The notes: generated by a model not told the origin, from the sequence alone. DNA of 64,000 nt from Methanobacterium sp. UBA176 (GCA_002505765.1 DAVZ01000059.1:1-64000), one strand, 5' to 3'. Counted from the stretch's first letter, positions 1-8,794 are shown. A program made the numbers and translations.

Positions 1-2
1 AA

Positions 3-623
3 GAGAATGAAATTTACGAAAAGCTTGTTTTTTTGTCTTTTGATGATCTTTTGAGTCCAGATGTGGAAATAGATAGGGATAAAGATAAATATTCTTTGTT
101 AGAGGAACTTGCATTAGGAAGTCTTAGTAAATTTCCATTAAGCATTCCCTTAGCACCTTTAATCAGTATTAAACATTTTCTAGTGATTTATAGTTTTATT
201 GCAGGCATCTATCATGTTACTTTAGGAAGAAAATTGAATCTAGATGATAGAAAAAACATTTTTCATGGTCCCATGGCCACACGAATTCTTTTAATGCTAG
301 AAAATTTCGATTCAAACCAAAAAACACCCCAACCCACAGCTGAATTCTTTAAAAAACTTGGGAAGGTTAAATGGCAGGATAAAAAAGCAAAAAAATTATT
401 TAATGGCGTTCGTGAGATTTTTTTCATGTTAGTATTTAATAAATGGAAAGGTGCTGATGGCAAGGCAATAACGTTTAGAGCAACTGAAAAGGCTTTTATT
501 TTGCTTTTGTCTGGTTGCAGCGCAGTATTAGAAGGAAGAAACAAGATTAATGCTTTTGATGTTATTAGGGCGAATAAAACTTATTTGAAACTTTTAAATA
601 CTGATATTAGTAAGTTGATGTGA
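3..623 (+). CDS. Cassette protein A, copy 1 (5'-partial, hypothetical)
   Basis: The frame is open to the left edge with no stop, so the true start lies outside the window. The first visible residues, ENEIYEKLVF, align with KIYKEFVF in the second copy at 1323-2039. No known family is recognised. The central segment and the last 55 or so residues are nearly identical to copy 2, down to the DNA. The C-terminus (NAFDVIRANKTYLKL) looks like the helical tail seen after AAA+ or histone-like folds, but this is only an impression. The protein appears soluble, with a hydrophobic patch near FPLSIPLAPL. The stop overlaps a possible GTG start of the next gene, suggesting coupled translation. Confidence 0.75.
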   Translation, partial: ENEIYEKLVFLSFDDLLSPDVEIDRDKDKYSLLEELALGSLSKFPLSIPLAPLISIKHFLVIYSFIAGIYHVTLGRKLNLDDRKNIFHGPMATRILLMLENFDSNQKTPQPTAEFFKKLGKVKWQDKKAKKLFNGVREIFFMLVFNKWKGADGKAITFRATEKAFILLLSGCSAVLEGRNKINAFDVIRANKTYLKLLNTDISKLM

Positions 624-628
624 TTTGT

Positions 629-904
629 ATGAATTTGAGGAAAGTTATTGCAGGAATTATTGGATTTTTAACTTTTATTGGAATAATTGTTTTGATTGGG
701 ATTGTTGTTCAAAATTACTGGCCCGGGTTTTCGCCAAGCGAGCATCCAATTGAAAGATTGTTTATCCTGTTTGTTAGTGGAGTAATAGCTTTAACAGTTT
801 ATAACCTGATAAAAGGAGATGAACCAGAAGTTAAGGAGAAACAGGGAATTACAGGTAAAGAGATTTCTAAGAGGCTTGCTGAGATGAGAAATAAGGGAAA
901 TTAA
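629..904 (+). CDS. Cassette protein B, copy 1: small membrane protein (hypothetical)
   Basis: This predicted protein of about 91 residues has two hydrophobic segments, near residues 7-27 and 41-60. A charged cytoplasmic-type tail follows, rich in Lys and Glu and ending in MRNKGN. The start chosen is ATG 629; a GTG at 620 overlapping the stop of gene A is an alternative. It is paired with protein A and the same pair recurs at 1323-2350, so A and B probably act together, with B as a possible membrane anchor. No family is recognised. The downstream region carries a TATA-like element near 908-917 for the next gene. Confidence 0.7.
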   Translation: MNLRKVIAGIIGFLTFIGIIVLIGIVVQNYWPGFSPSEHPIERLFILFVSGVIALTVYNLIKGDEPEVKEKQGITGKEISKRLAEMRNKGN

Positions 905-986
905 CCCTGATTTATAAACTGGAATTGCATAGCTTTTTTGATTCATTTGCCAGCAATCCTAAGTGGAGGGGGATATAATAACTGGA

Positions 987-1308
987 ATGAGAATGGTTAC
1001 CACTGCTAAAAAAAGTAGTTAAAAAAGCTGTAAATACAGCTAAGAAAGCTGTTACCACAGTAAAAAAGACAGCTAAAAAAGTGGTTAATAAAGCTAAAAA
1101 AGCTGCCAAGAAAGCTGTTACCACAGTAAAAAAGACAGCTAAAAAAGTGGTCACCAAAGTTAAAACAGCTGCCAAGAAAGCAGTTAACACTGCTAAGAAA
1201 GTAGCTACAAAAGTTAAAACAGCTACCAACAAAGCTGTTAACACTGTTAAAAAAGCAGCATCTTCAGCTGTAAACTGGGTTAAAAGTAAGATTCGATGGC
1301 CATGGTAG
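987..1308 (+). CDS. Lys/Ala repeat protein, frame broken at an A7 run
   Basis: A strong ribosome binding site (GGAGGGGG, about 965-972) precedes ATG 987 and ATG 993. That frame reads MRMVTTAKKSS and stops at 1020-1022. Skipping one A in the A7 run (1008-1014) joins it to a frame open to 1308, giving about 106 residues. The product is almost entirely Lys, Ala, Val and Thr in amphipathic 11-residue-like repeats and ends in WVKSKIRWPW. Composition resembles linker-histone-like or Hc1-like basic proteins, and a nucleic-acid, polyanion or membrane-binding role is inferred. Without a frameshift the longest intact piece begins at GTG 1081. The break may be an indel, a sequencing error or slippage. 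It lies between two copies of the A-B cassette. Confidence 0.6.
1042..1151 (+). repeat. Exact 44-bp direct repeat inside the Lys/Ala gene
   Basis: Positions 1042-1085 are repeated exactly at 1108-1151, a period of 66 bp or 22 codons. The repeat unit encodes KKAVTTVKKTAKKVV. The exact DNA identity indicates recent expansion of the coding repeat by duplication or slippage. Confidence 0.85.
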
Positions 1309-1322
1309 TGAGGTGGTTTAAT

Positions 1323-2039
1323 ATGGGATTATTTAGTGCAGAACCGACTGATGAAGTTGCAGAAAAAGTATTAGAAGAATTTAGTGATATTGGAGGGTTA
1401 AAAGAAGTTGTGGATGGGATATTAGTGTTGCAGCAATCAAAGATTTATAAGGAGTTTGTTTTTGGCAGAGGTAATGATCCTCGTTTGACTTCAAGAGATT
1501 TTGATGAGTTATCTGAATTGATTAAGTTAGCTTCTGAGAATATGAGTAAATTTCCTTTAAGCATACCTTTCGCACCTTTAATAACGGCCAAATTTGTGAT
1601 GGTGACCTATACAGTAGTTTATGATTTGTACAGTATTAATCTGGGTAGGGATTTTACTTCAGATGAGTTGCACAATATTTTTTATGGTCCCATGGCCACA
1701 CGGATAGTGTTATTATTGGAAAATTTCGATTCACACCAAAAAACACCCCAACCCACAGTTGAATTCTTTAAAAAACTTGGGAAGGTTAAATGGCAGGATA
1801 AAAAAGCTAAAAAACTCCATAATAATATTTCCAATCTCTTTTTTACTTTAGCTTTCAATAAGTGGGGTGGAAGAAATGTTGGCTGGAATTTTCCCGCCAC
1901 GGAAAAGGCTTTTATTTTGCTTTTGTCTGGTTGCAGTGCAGTTTTAGAAGGAAGAAACAAGATTAATGCTTTTGATGTTATTAGGGCGAATAAAACTTAT
2001 TTGAAGTTGATTAATACTGATATTAGTAAGTTGATGTGA
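1323..2039 (+). CDS. Cassette protein A, copy 2 (hypothetical)
   Basis: The product is 238 residues from ATG 1323, preceded by GAGGTGG; an in-frame ATG at 1296 sits inside the end of the previous gene and is less likely. The N-terminal 80 residues differ from copy 1, while the central and C-terminal parts are nearly identical, as expected after duplication and partial gene conversion. The C-terminus carries the same helical tail (NAFDVIRANKTYLKL). No catalytic motif is recognised. It is followed immediately by a second copy of the small membrane protein B. Confidence 0.75.
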   Translation: MGLFSAEPTDEVAEKVLEEFSDIGGLKEVVDGILVLQQSKIYKEFVFGRGNDPRLTSRDFDELSELIKLASENMSKFPLSIPFAPLITAKFVMVTYTVVYDLYSINLGRDFTSDELHNIFYGPMATRIVLLLENFDSHQKTPQPTVEFFKKLGKVKWQDKKAKKLHNNISNLFFTLAFNKWGGRNVGWNFPATEKAFILLLSGCSAVLEGRNKINAFDVIRANKTYLKLINTDISKLM

Positions 2040-2044
2040 TTGTT

Positions 2045-2350
2045 ATGAATTGGAGGAAAGTTATTGCAGGAATTATTGGATTTTTAACTTTTATTGGAGT
2101 AATTGTTTTGATTGGGATTGTTGTTCAAAATATCTGGCCTGGTTATTCGTTCAGTGACCATCCTCTTGAAAGGCTTTCTCTGTTATTTATCTGTTTTATG
2201 ATAGCTTCAATGGTTTATAACCTGATAAAAGGCGAAGAACCAGAAGTTAAGGAAAAACAGGGAATTACAAGTAAAGAGATTTCTAAAATGCTTGCTGAAA
2301 AGAGAGAAAAGAGTGAAAATAATGGGGAGATCAGAAAAAATAGTATTTAA
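2045..2350 (+). CDS. Cassette protein B, copy 2: small membrane protein (hypothetical)
   Basis: The product is about 101 residues from ATG 2045 (GTG 2036 is an alternative). Its two hydrophobic segments and charged tail match copy 1 at 629-904, with near-identical DNA over the first 60 or so bases. The last 10 or so residues (NGEIRKNSI) have no counterpart in copy 1 because the frame runs into a minus-strand aminotransferase remnant. This marks a rearrangement boundary near 2310-2330. Confidence 0.7.
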   Translation: MNWRKVIAGIIGFLTFIGVIVLIGIVVQNIWPGYSFSDHPLERLSLLFICFMIASMVYNLIKGEEPEVKEKQGITSKEISKMLAEKREKSENNGEIRKNSI

Positions 2351-2438
2351 TGGCTTCTTCGAAAATATCCAGCGCAGTATCCAGCTGTTTTCCTGGTATT
2401 GTAAATGGGGGTATAATCCTAAGTAAAGACAGGTATCT
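2331..2438 (-). pseudogene. C-terminal remnant of a class III aminotransferase
   Basis: The minus strand reads LLRIIPPFTIPGKQLDTALD followed by IFEEAIKYYFF and a stop. This is the typical C-terminal end of class III PLP-dependent aminotransferases (a leucine/arginine-rich strand, PP, then a final helix). Upstream the frame hits a stop within a few codons, so only about 35 residues survive. It is not a piece of the nearby argD, whose C-terminus differs. It overlaps the end of the second B gene. 2351-2680 otherwise shows no intact gene. Confidence 0.6.
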
Positions 2439-2680
2439 CCATTGTCATCCCCTATAGTCACGATGCCTCATTTAAACGGTTCATTTTGTACTTAAGCTTT
2501 GTAATCAGGTAGTGGATTCTTTTTTATCTTCTCTAAAATCCACAGCTTTTAGCAATCCTCACCCCGGCTTGATAAAAATTAATATAATTTTTTCAGTCTT
2601 CAAATCCATATATCCTCCAGTTAAATGTTAAAAAACAATCGTTGTTTGATTAATCAATTTCTGTCTGTAAGAAAACCTGA

Positions 2681-3550
2681 TTATAATGCAATTTCAATTA
2701 CACCATCAAAAACCAGAACTGCGTCTCCTTCCATAAAAGCTCCAATAGCCCAATCTTTTTCATATACTTTAATCTGGAGATCTCCACCAGGAAGATGCAC
2801 TAAAACATTATTATTCAGTTTTCCAAGCTTAAATCCAGCCAGAACACATGAAGTAGCCCCGGTACCGCAGGCATAAGTGTAGCCAGCCCCTCTTTCCCAT
2901 GTAATTATGTCAATTTCCCCTTTGCTTATTATTTTAACGAAATGAACGTTGGTTTTTTGAGGGAAAGCTTCATGGTTTTCGATTGCTGGTCCGATCTTAT
3001 TTAAAGGTACTTTATCAAGATCATCAACAAATATCACTGCGTGGGGGTTTCCGATGCTTACAGCAGTTAATCTATAGGGATTACCTTCGACAATTAATTC
3101 TTCATCTAAAAATTCTTCATTTTCACTTATTATAGGAACTTTTGCTGCTTTAAAAGTTGCTAAGCCCATATCCACTTTAGAAGATGCTACTTCACCATTT
3201 TTAATGTTCATATCAACTATTTTCATGCCACCAAGTGTTTCTACGTTGATTTTATCCTTTTTAAGGATTCCTCTATCATAAACGTATTTTGCAAAACATC
3301 TTATTCCATTTCCACACATCTCTGCTTCAGAACCGTCTGAATTGAAGATTCTAAATCTTATATCCTCTGATGTAGAATGGCAAACAAATATTACCCCATC
3401 TGCTCCAATTGAAAAACCGCGCCTGCATAGCTCTGCTGAGACTTCATTTTTCCTTTCTTCGGGAATTACTTCTCCCCCTGTTTCGTCGATTACAATGTAA
3501 TCGTTTCCAAGTCCGTGCATCTTTGAAAAATTAACTTCTTTTAAAGTCAT
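2681..3550 (-). CDS. dapF: Diaminopimelate epimerase
   Basis: This enzyme interconverts LL- and meso-diaminopimelate, the penultimate step of lysine synthesis by the DAP route. The protein has 289 residues. It begins with NFSKMHGLGNDYIVID, typical of the family, and shows both catalytic cysteine motifs: EMCGNGIRCF near residue 80 and YACGTGA near residue 230. The second of two adjacent ATGs is chosen because it is better spaced from GAGG. It lies 15 bp downstream of lysA on the same strand, so the two form an operon. Confidence 0.96.
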   Translation of the reverse strand: MTLKEVNFSKMHGLGNDYIVIDETGGEVIPEERKNEVSAELCRRGFSIGADGVIFVCHSTSEDIRFRIFNSDGSEAEMCGNGIRCFAKYVYDRGILKKDKINVETLGGMKIVDMNIKNGEVASSKVDMGLATFKAAKVPIISENEEFLDEELIVEGNPYRLTAVSIGNPHAVIFVDDLDKVPLNKIGPAIENHEAFPQKTNVHFVKIISKGEIDIITWERGAGYTYACGTGATSCVLAGFKLGKLNNNVLVHLPGGDLQIKVYEKDWAIGAFMEGDAVLVFDGVIEIAL

Positions 3551-3565
3551 CATTTATCCTCTTAT

Positions 3566-4852
3566 CTATTTTAGCAGTCTTACAGGCACATTTTGATTGG
3601 TTAGCACATCAGCGAAAGTTTCTCTTTCCCTTACCACTTCACTTTCGCCATTATTTACAAGAACTTCCATGGCTTTAGGACGTGAATTGTACTGGGAAGA
3701 CATGGAAAAAGCGTAAGCTCCAGCATTAAAGATTGCCAATAGATCTCCTTCTTTAATTTCAGGCATAGGCCTATCTCTTGCGAATAGGTCACCGGATTCG
3801 CATATATTTCCTGCGATATCGATGGTCTGGGTATTTTCTGCATCTGGTTTATTTGCAACCACAATATGGTGATATGAACCGTACATTGAAGGTCTTAGCA
3901 GTGTATTAAAGCCTGCATCGATCCCTGCAAACTTCCTGTAACTTTGTTTTATGGTATTAACTTTTGTAAGAAGAATTGAGGCATCTCCAACTATGTATCG
4001 TCCAGGTTCTATGCACATTGTTGGCTTTCCAAGATCGTATTCATTTAACTTGTTTTTATAAAGATCTGTTATCTCTTTAGCGAAGTTTTGTATATCTAAT
4101 TTCTTTTCTTGGGGGGTATATGGTATTCCAAGGCCTCCTCCAAAGTCTATAAATTCCAGGTCAATGTTTCCTTCCTGATGAATTCTTCCTGCAACATCCA
4201 TGAGGGTTTCAACTGCTAACATGAAGGGTTCCGGGTCCAGAATTCCTGATCCTATGTGGGTGTGAATTCCAGCAATGTTGTATCCCATGTCCACAGCCCT
4301 TTGATAAATTTCTACAGCTTCTTCTTCCATTATACCGAATTTAGAAAGCTCTCCACCAGTTATACAGTGTTCATGGTGGCCAGCACCGACTTTAGGGTTT
4401 ATTCTAAATGATATTTTAATTTCATTTGGATCACATATTCTGGTAAGTCTATGAAGGGCTGAAAATGAATCCAGATTGATTATTACACCAGATTCTGCCG
4501 CGAATTTAAGTTCCTTGTCTGTAACATTATTCCCTGTATAAATTATTCCTTCAGGCTCAAAGCCAGCAAGAAGTGCTGTATATATTTCTCCAGGGGACAC
4601 TGCATCAATACCGCTTCCTTCCTGTTCCAGAACGCGCATTACTGCCAGGTTTGTGTTAGCTTTACAGGCATAGAATATTTTAATATCTTTATAATGAGTG
4701 GAAAATGCGCTATAAACTCTTTTATAATTATTTCTTATTTTTTCTTCATCAATAACATATAGTGGAGTGCCATATCTCTTTGCAAGCTCCATTGCATCGG
4801 TGCCACCGATGCTTAGGTTTCCTTTTTCATTAGTTTCAATATCAAAATCCAT
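3566..4852 (-). CDS. lysA: Diaminopimelate decarboxylase
   Basis: This PLP enzyme decarboxylates meso-diaminopimelate to L-lysine. The protein has 428 residues. The PLP lysine is in YACKAN at about residue 64. Other fold-type III decarboxylase motifs are HTHIGSG, FGGGLGIPY and EPGRYIVGDA, with CESGDLFARDR carrying the active-site cysteine. ATG 4852 has GGAGG six bases upstream; a TTG three bases earlier is too close. It is the first gene of a lysA-dapF operon. The 290 bp upstream contain several short A/T-rich hairpins. Confidence 0.97.
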   Translation of the reverse strand: MDFDIETNEKGNLSIGGTDAMELAKRYGTPLYVIDEEKIRNNYKRVYSAFSTHYKDIKIFYACKANTNLAVMRVLEQEGSGIDAVSPGEIYTALLAGFEPEGIIYTGNNVTDKELKFAAESGVIINLDSFSALHRLTRICDPNEIKISFRINPKVGAGHHEHCITGGELSKFGIMEEEAVEIYQRAVDMGYNIAGIHTHIGSGILDPEPFMLAVETLMDVAGRIHQEGNIDLEFIDFGGGLGIPYTPQEKKLDIQNFAKEITDLYKNKLNEYDLGKPTMCIEPGRYIVGDASILLTKVNTIKQSYRKFAGIDAGFNTLLRPSMYGSYHHIVVANKPDAENTQTIDIAGNICESGDLFARDRPMPEIKEGDLLAIFNAGAYAFSMSSQYNSRPKAMEVLVNNGESEVVRERETFADVLTNQNVPVRLLK

Positions 4853-4927
4853 CAAATTCCTCCAAAAATATATTATTATATTTTTGGGATTCAGGAAATT
4901 CTCAAAATTCTATGAATTTTGTAACGC

Positions 4928-4944
4928 AAAAATCAAAGATTTTT
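4928..4944. repeat. Short AAAATC-N3-GATTTT hairpin
   Basis: A perfect inverted repeat with a three-base loop lies between lysA and argD. The same core appears at 17544-17558, 48768-48782, 61546-61560 and 62368-62382. A related hairpin (CCAAAATTTTC...) follows near 4973-4991. Confidence 0.5.
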
Positions 4945-5144
4945 ACAGTTTTTCAATTTCCTTCAACCTCCAAAATTTTCTATTTTGGGGTTTCAAAATT
5001 CCGAATGAATTAATAACCTCCAAAAAAGAAGTAAACATTAAATATTTCCAGGTTATCATATAAATTATTTTATTTTTTTTAACAAAAATAATTGGCTATT
5101 GACACTTTTAAATAGAAAGAGAAAATGTGCTTTCTAAAACACAT

Positions 5145-6320
5145 TTAAGAAATGCTCTGTAAAATACTCTCTAAAACGCATGTTACAGTATCTATTTGTC
5201 CCACGTCAATAACAAACGGTGGTAGGAACCTCAAAACAGTATCTGCGGTGCAGTTAATTAAAATCCCCTGTTCTCGAGCTTTAGCTGCTATTTCAGCGCA
5301 GTTCATACCCAGTTCCATTCCAAGCATCATTCCATAACCACGAACTTCTTCAATCACTCCATAAAGCTTTGCCTGCTCTTCAAGCTTATATTTCAAATAT
5401 CCACCATTTTCTTTAACTTTTATAAGCATATTTTCGTCAATTATGGTGTTAACAGATGCTATTGCAGCAGCACAAGCCAGTGGATTACCTCCAAAAGTTG
5501 CAGCATGATTTCCAGGTTCAAAAGCACCACCAACTTCTTCGCCTGCAAGAACGGCACCTATTGGAAATCCTCCTCCGAGAGCTTTAGCCACAGTGGTAAT
5601 GTCTGGAGTTACATCAAATAGTTGTGAGGCGAACATTTCACCGGTCCGTCCAAATCCAGTTTGTACTTCGTCAAATATTAAAAGAACATCATTTTCTGCA
5701 CATAATTTCTTCAATTCTGCGAGATACCCTTCTGGAGGTACTATAACACCTCCTTCTCCTTGAATAGGCTCCACAAACACTGCTGCTGTGTTATCGGTTA
5801 TGCTGTCTGCTACTGACTGGATATCTCCGTAATTTACGTGTTTGAATCCCTCTGGAAGCGGTTCAAATCCTTTTTTATATTTATGCTGACCTGTAGCAGT
5901 TATCATGGCCAGAGTTCGACCATGAAACGAGTTTTCCATGGCGATAATCTCGCCTTTTCCTGTAAATTTTCGAGCAAGCTTCACCGCACCTTCATTAGCT
6001 TCTGCACCGCTATTGCAGAAGAATGATTTTTCATGAACTGAAATTTCTGCCAGTAATTTTGCTAGTTCTACCTGTGGTTCTGTGTAATATAAATTTGATG
6101 TATGTATTAGCTTTTTTGCCTGATTGCATATTGCTTCAACAACCTTTGGGTGGCAGTGTCCTACATTATTTACTGCAATCCCTGCAAAGCAGTCGATGTA
6201 GGTTTTACCTTCAAAATCTCTAACTAAAGCTCCTTTTCCTTCTTTTAAAGCTAATGGATACCGTCCATAGGTTTGCATCACGAATTTTTTATCTAAATTA
6301 ATTATTTCTTCAGTATTCAT
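5145..6320 (-). CDS. argD: Acetylornithine aminotransferase
   Basis: This class III PLP aminotransferase converts N-acetylglutamate semialdehyde to N-acetylornithine in arginine synthesis, and often acts on N-succinyl-diaminopimelate precursors as well. The protein has 391 residues from ATG 6320, with AAGGTGA upstream; GTG 6329 overlaps that site and is rejected. Motifs seen: FFCNSGAEANEGAVKLARK, ENSFHGRT, EPIQGEGG, IFDEVQTGFGRTG, and the PLP lysine in TTVAKALGGGFPIGA. Its position behind lysA/dapF fits a shared role in lysine and arginine synthesis. Confidence 0.94.
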   Translation of the reverse strand: MNTEEIINLDKKFVMQTYGRYPLALKEGKGALVRDFEGKTYIDCFAGIAVNNVGHCHPKVVEAICNQAKKLIHTSNLYYTEPQVELAKLLAEISVHEKSFFCNSGAEANEGAVKLARKFTGKGEIIAMENSFHGRTLAMITATGQHKYKKGFEPLPEGFKHVNYGDIQSVADSITDNTAAVFVEPIQGEGGVIVPPEGYLAELKKLCAENDVLLIFDEVQTGFGRTGEMFASQLFDVTPDITTVAKALGGGFPIGAVLAGEEVGGAFEPGNHAATFGGNPLACAAAIASVNTIIDENMLIKVKENGGYLKYKLEEQAKLYGVIEEVRGYGMMLGMELGMNCAEIAAKAREQGILINCTADTVLRFLPPFVIDVGQIDTVTCVLESILQSIS

Positions 6321-6522
6321 TTTAGTCACCTTAATAAACAGTACAAATTGAAATCCAATATATTTTCAATGCTATATTAAAATTATTATGAATAATTTGT
6401 AGCAAACTCTATTAAAATGATATGAAAACAGGGAGTTTAAATGATGGGAAAAACTTAATTTATGTTATGTAATGATTAGAATACAAATCTGAATATTATT
6501 TTAATTTGTTAATGGTGAAAAT

Positions 6523-6948
6523 ATGAAAAAAGCGATAATTGAAACAGATAAAGGAAATATAGAACTTGTATTATTCGATAAAGAGGCTCCAAATACAGTT
6601 GCTAATTTTGAAAAGCTTGCAAAAGAAGGATTTTACAATGGCTTAACTTTTCACAGAGTAATTCCAAACTTTGTGATTCAGGGTGGATGTCCCAGGGGTG
6701 ACGGAACAGGCGGACCTGGCTATACCATAAAATGTGAAATTAATCCACACAAACACGGCACAGGAGCACTTTCAATGGCCCATGCGGGTAAAAACACAGG
6801 TGGAAGCCAGTTTTTCATAACCCACTCCCCGCAACCCCACCTTGATGGCGTACACACTGTTTTCGGCAAGGTTGTAAAGGGAATGGACGTAGTAAATAGG
6901 ATTCAGCCAAATGATGTCATGAATAAGGTTATAGTTTCTGATGAATAA
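6523..6948 (+). CDS. Cyclophilin-type peptidyl-prolyl isomerase
   Basis: This enzyme catalyses cis-trans isomerisation of Xaa-Pro bonds during protein folding in the cytoplasm. The 141-residue protein is a minimal cyclophilin with the expected motifs FHRVIPNFVIQGG (catalytic Arg and Phe), GTGALSMAH, NTGGSQFFIT and HLDGVHTVFGKV. A GGTGA ribosome site precedes ATG 6523. There is no signal peptide or extra domain. It is monocistronic and divergent from argD. Confidence 0.95.
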   Translation: MKKAIIETDKGNIELVLFDKEAPNTVANFEKLAKEGFYNGLTFHRVIPNFVIQGGCPRGDGTGGPGYTIKCEINPHKHGTGALSMAHAGKNTGGSQFFITHSPQPHLDGVHTVFGKVVKGMDVVNRIQPNDVMNKVIVSDE

Positions 6949-7030
6949 TCTTTTTTCATTTCTTTTACATTTGACGGAATAAGTCAGGAACTGCTATTTA
7001 GATGAGGTATTTCGAATAAAAAAGGCCAGT

Positions 7031-7555
7031 ATGGGGGATTAAAGATTAATAAACATTTATTTTTAGGTATAATCGTATCTATTTTAATTTTTACATCAGG
7101 ATGTATGGTGGAAATCAGACTTACAGTTCAAATGGTGTAACCTTTGATTATCCTGAAGGATGGTACAAAACTCCAGGTCAGGGCAACGTCAATGTTTTTG
7201 GCATGCTTATTCCTGTTATAGTAATAGCCGGAGACCATGCGGATGAAGAGACTGGAGTAATAGTCCTATTAGCTAGTAATACTACTTCTGGAGAGATATC
7301 AAGTGAAATAATTAAAGCTGCAATTCAAAAATTTGGAGTACTAATGTTTGAGGACAATATCACTGTTAATAATGCACCAGCATATGAATTTGTGTACAAC
7401 ACGACTCTTCCAGATGGAACTGTTAAAAAAGAAAGATTAATTCTTTTTAAAACAATCACACTCAATATATTTTAATATTTACAGCATTACCTGATGACTT
7501 CGATGATCAACAGGCAAACTTCAAAATGATTCAAAATAGCTTCAAAGTACAATAA
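7031..7555 (+). pseudogene. PsbP-like lipoprotein gene with several frameshifts
   Basis: Three frames are needed to read one protein. Frame one, from 7042, gives a lipoprotein signal (KINKHLFLGIIVSILIFTSGC). A start appears only if one G is added to the G5 run after ATG 7031. Frame two, from 7101, gives SNGVTFDYPEGW and about 115 more residues typical of PsbP-related archaeal proteins. It stops at 7475, but a third frame continues FTALPDDFDDQQANFKMIQN to the stop at 7553-7555. Breaks lie at 7033-7037, near 7102-7108 and near 7447-7455. The intact relative would be a surface lipoprotein of unknown function. Confidence 0.65.
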
Positions 7556-7577
7556 GAGCTTAGATGACTTATTTTAT

Positions 7578-8129
7578 TTATTTTTCGTCATAAAGTAGCT
7601 TTTTAAGGGCAACTGCATAAAGTTCAGAGATTTTTTCAGCTATTTCAAGATGATAATCATTATAATCCTCTAAAGGATCGGCAAGCACTATTTGACCGAT
7701 TATTTCTCCTTCATACTTAACTGGAACAGAAAGAAATTGGTCTACAGGTTCATGGCCAGGAGGCATGCCGTGAGCTGCTGGATGAGAGTTTATATCCTTA
7801 ATATAAAATGATTTTCCAGTATCCAGGGAATAACCAAGAAGACCACCATAGGATCCATCATCTAAAACCTTAAATCGAGCTTCTCCAATTTGAGCGTACA
7901 TATCGCAGGTGTTTGTAAGATGTGAAAAGGATATTCCAACACTATCCTTATTTTCAGGGTCTACATAGGCAACATAGCAGTATTTACTTTCTGTTAATCT
8001 GATTGATTCTTCAAATACAAGATCAGAGATTTCTTTAAGCGAAGAATCTTTAATCATTTCCATGATTTTTTTTCCTGTTTTATTCAATTCAGCAGCATGG
8101 TTATCGTGAACTAAACCTTTTCCCTTCAT
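7578..8129 (-). CDS. GAF-domain protein
   Basis: The product is 183 residues from ATG 8129, which has GGAG at good spacing; a TTG at 8159 is less likely. After a 20-residue N-terminal helix it is a single GAF domain, with the YCYVAYVDPENKD strand, GGLLGYSLDTGKSFYIKDI, and FLSVPVKYEGEIIGQIVLAD. GAF domains bind small ligands or chromophores. No output domain is present, so it may act as a sensor subunit. It follows the gene at 8168-8794 by 38 bp and is probably co-transcribed. Confidence 0.85.
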   Translation of the reverse strand: MKGKGLVHDNHAAELNKTGKKIMEMIKDSSLKEISDLVFEESIRLTESKYCYVAYVDPENKDSVGISFSHLTNTCDMYAQIGEARFKVLDDGSYGGLLGYSLDTGKSFYIKDINSHPAAHGMPPGHEPVDQFLSVPVKYEGEIIGQIVLADPLEDYNDYHLEIAEKISELYAVALKKLLYDEK

Positions 8130-8167
8130 TTTGTCTCCTGCTGTATCATTTCTGTTCAATTATAATA

Positions 8168-8794
8168 TTATAAATTCAGTTTTAAATAAATTTCATCATT
8201 TTGATCTATTTTCCTAATAATTTTCCCTGCAATGTATTCAAGGGGAACTTCAAAACCTTTATCGTCCTGAACATACCTGCATCCATCCATATGAAATGTA
8301 TTTGAGACCTTCAAAATGTTAAATGGTATGTAACCAGCTAACTTTGCTTTTGAAAACCAATAAATCGAAATTGGACAGATTTGGGGCCATAAAACCAGAT
8401 CACCTACTTTGACGGATTCTGGATTTTCTTTAACCAGTAGAAGATCATTCTTTTTTGCAAAGGGTTTTATGTCTTCTTTTAATTTTAATATAAAGGTTTT
8501 TTTATATTTTAGATTTCTTTCATGTTTTTTTATTAGTTTAGATAGATATCTGGAAGTTATTGCCTCCAGGCTATTCTTTGAATCTTTATTTAAAACCTGA
8601 TATTGATTAATACCTATTTCAAAGGCAGATGTAAGTCTTATCCATGCATCAATGTTTTTACATGAGGCTTTTTTGCTTGTTGTACGCATTGGACATTTCC
8701 AGCAATATTCATCCTCTAAAATATCCTGAATTTTTTTATAATAATCCTCTGATATTTTGCTGAATTCTTCTAAGGTTTTTGAAAGTTTTCCCAT
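8168..8794 (-). CDS. Protein with Cys-rich N-terminus and S24/S26-peptidase-like C-terminus
   Basis: The 208-residue protein has an N-terminal helical part with CWKCPMR...CKNID (a possible metal site at about residues 31-46). The C-terminal part, about residues 118-205, resembles the beta fold of S24/S26 peptidases: NDLLLVKENPESVKVGDLVLW early and VPLEYIAGKIIRKI at the end. I see no clear Ser-Lys catalytic pair, so peptidase activity is doubtful. It is a conserved-looking protein of unknown function, upstream of and co-oriented with a GAF protein. Confidence 0.65.
   Translation of the reverse strand: MGKLSKTLEEFSKISEDYYKKIQDILEDEYCWKCPMRTTSKKASCKNIDAWIRLTSAFEIGINQYQVLNKDSKNSLEAITSRYLSKLIKKHERNLKYKKTFILKLKEDIKPFAKKNDLLLVKENPESVKVGDLVLWPQICPISIYWFSKAKLAGYIPFNILKVSNTFHMDGCRYVQDDKGFEVPLEYIAGKIIRKIDQNDEIYLKLNL

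Noticed and set aside
912..1244. Minus-strand 110-codon frame rich in Leu, Val, Ala, Thr looking like a membrane protein
   Set aside because: It is the antisense shadow of the Lys/Ala repeat gene; Lys and Ala codons read backward as Phe, Leu, Ser and Cys-like hydrophobics.
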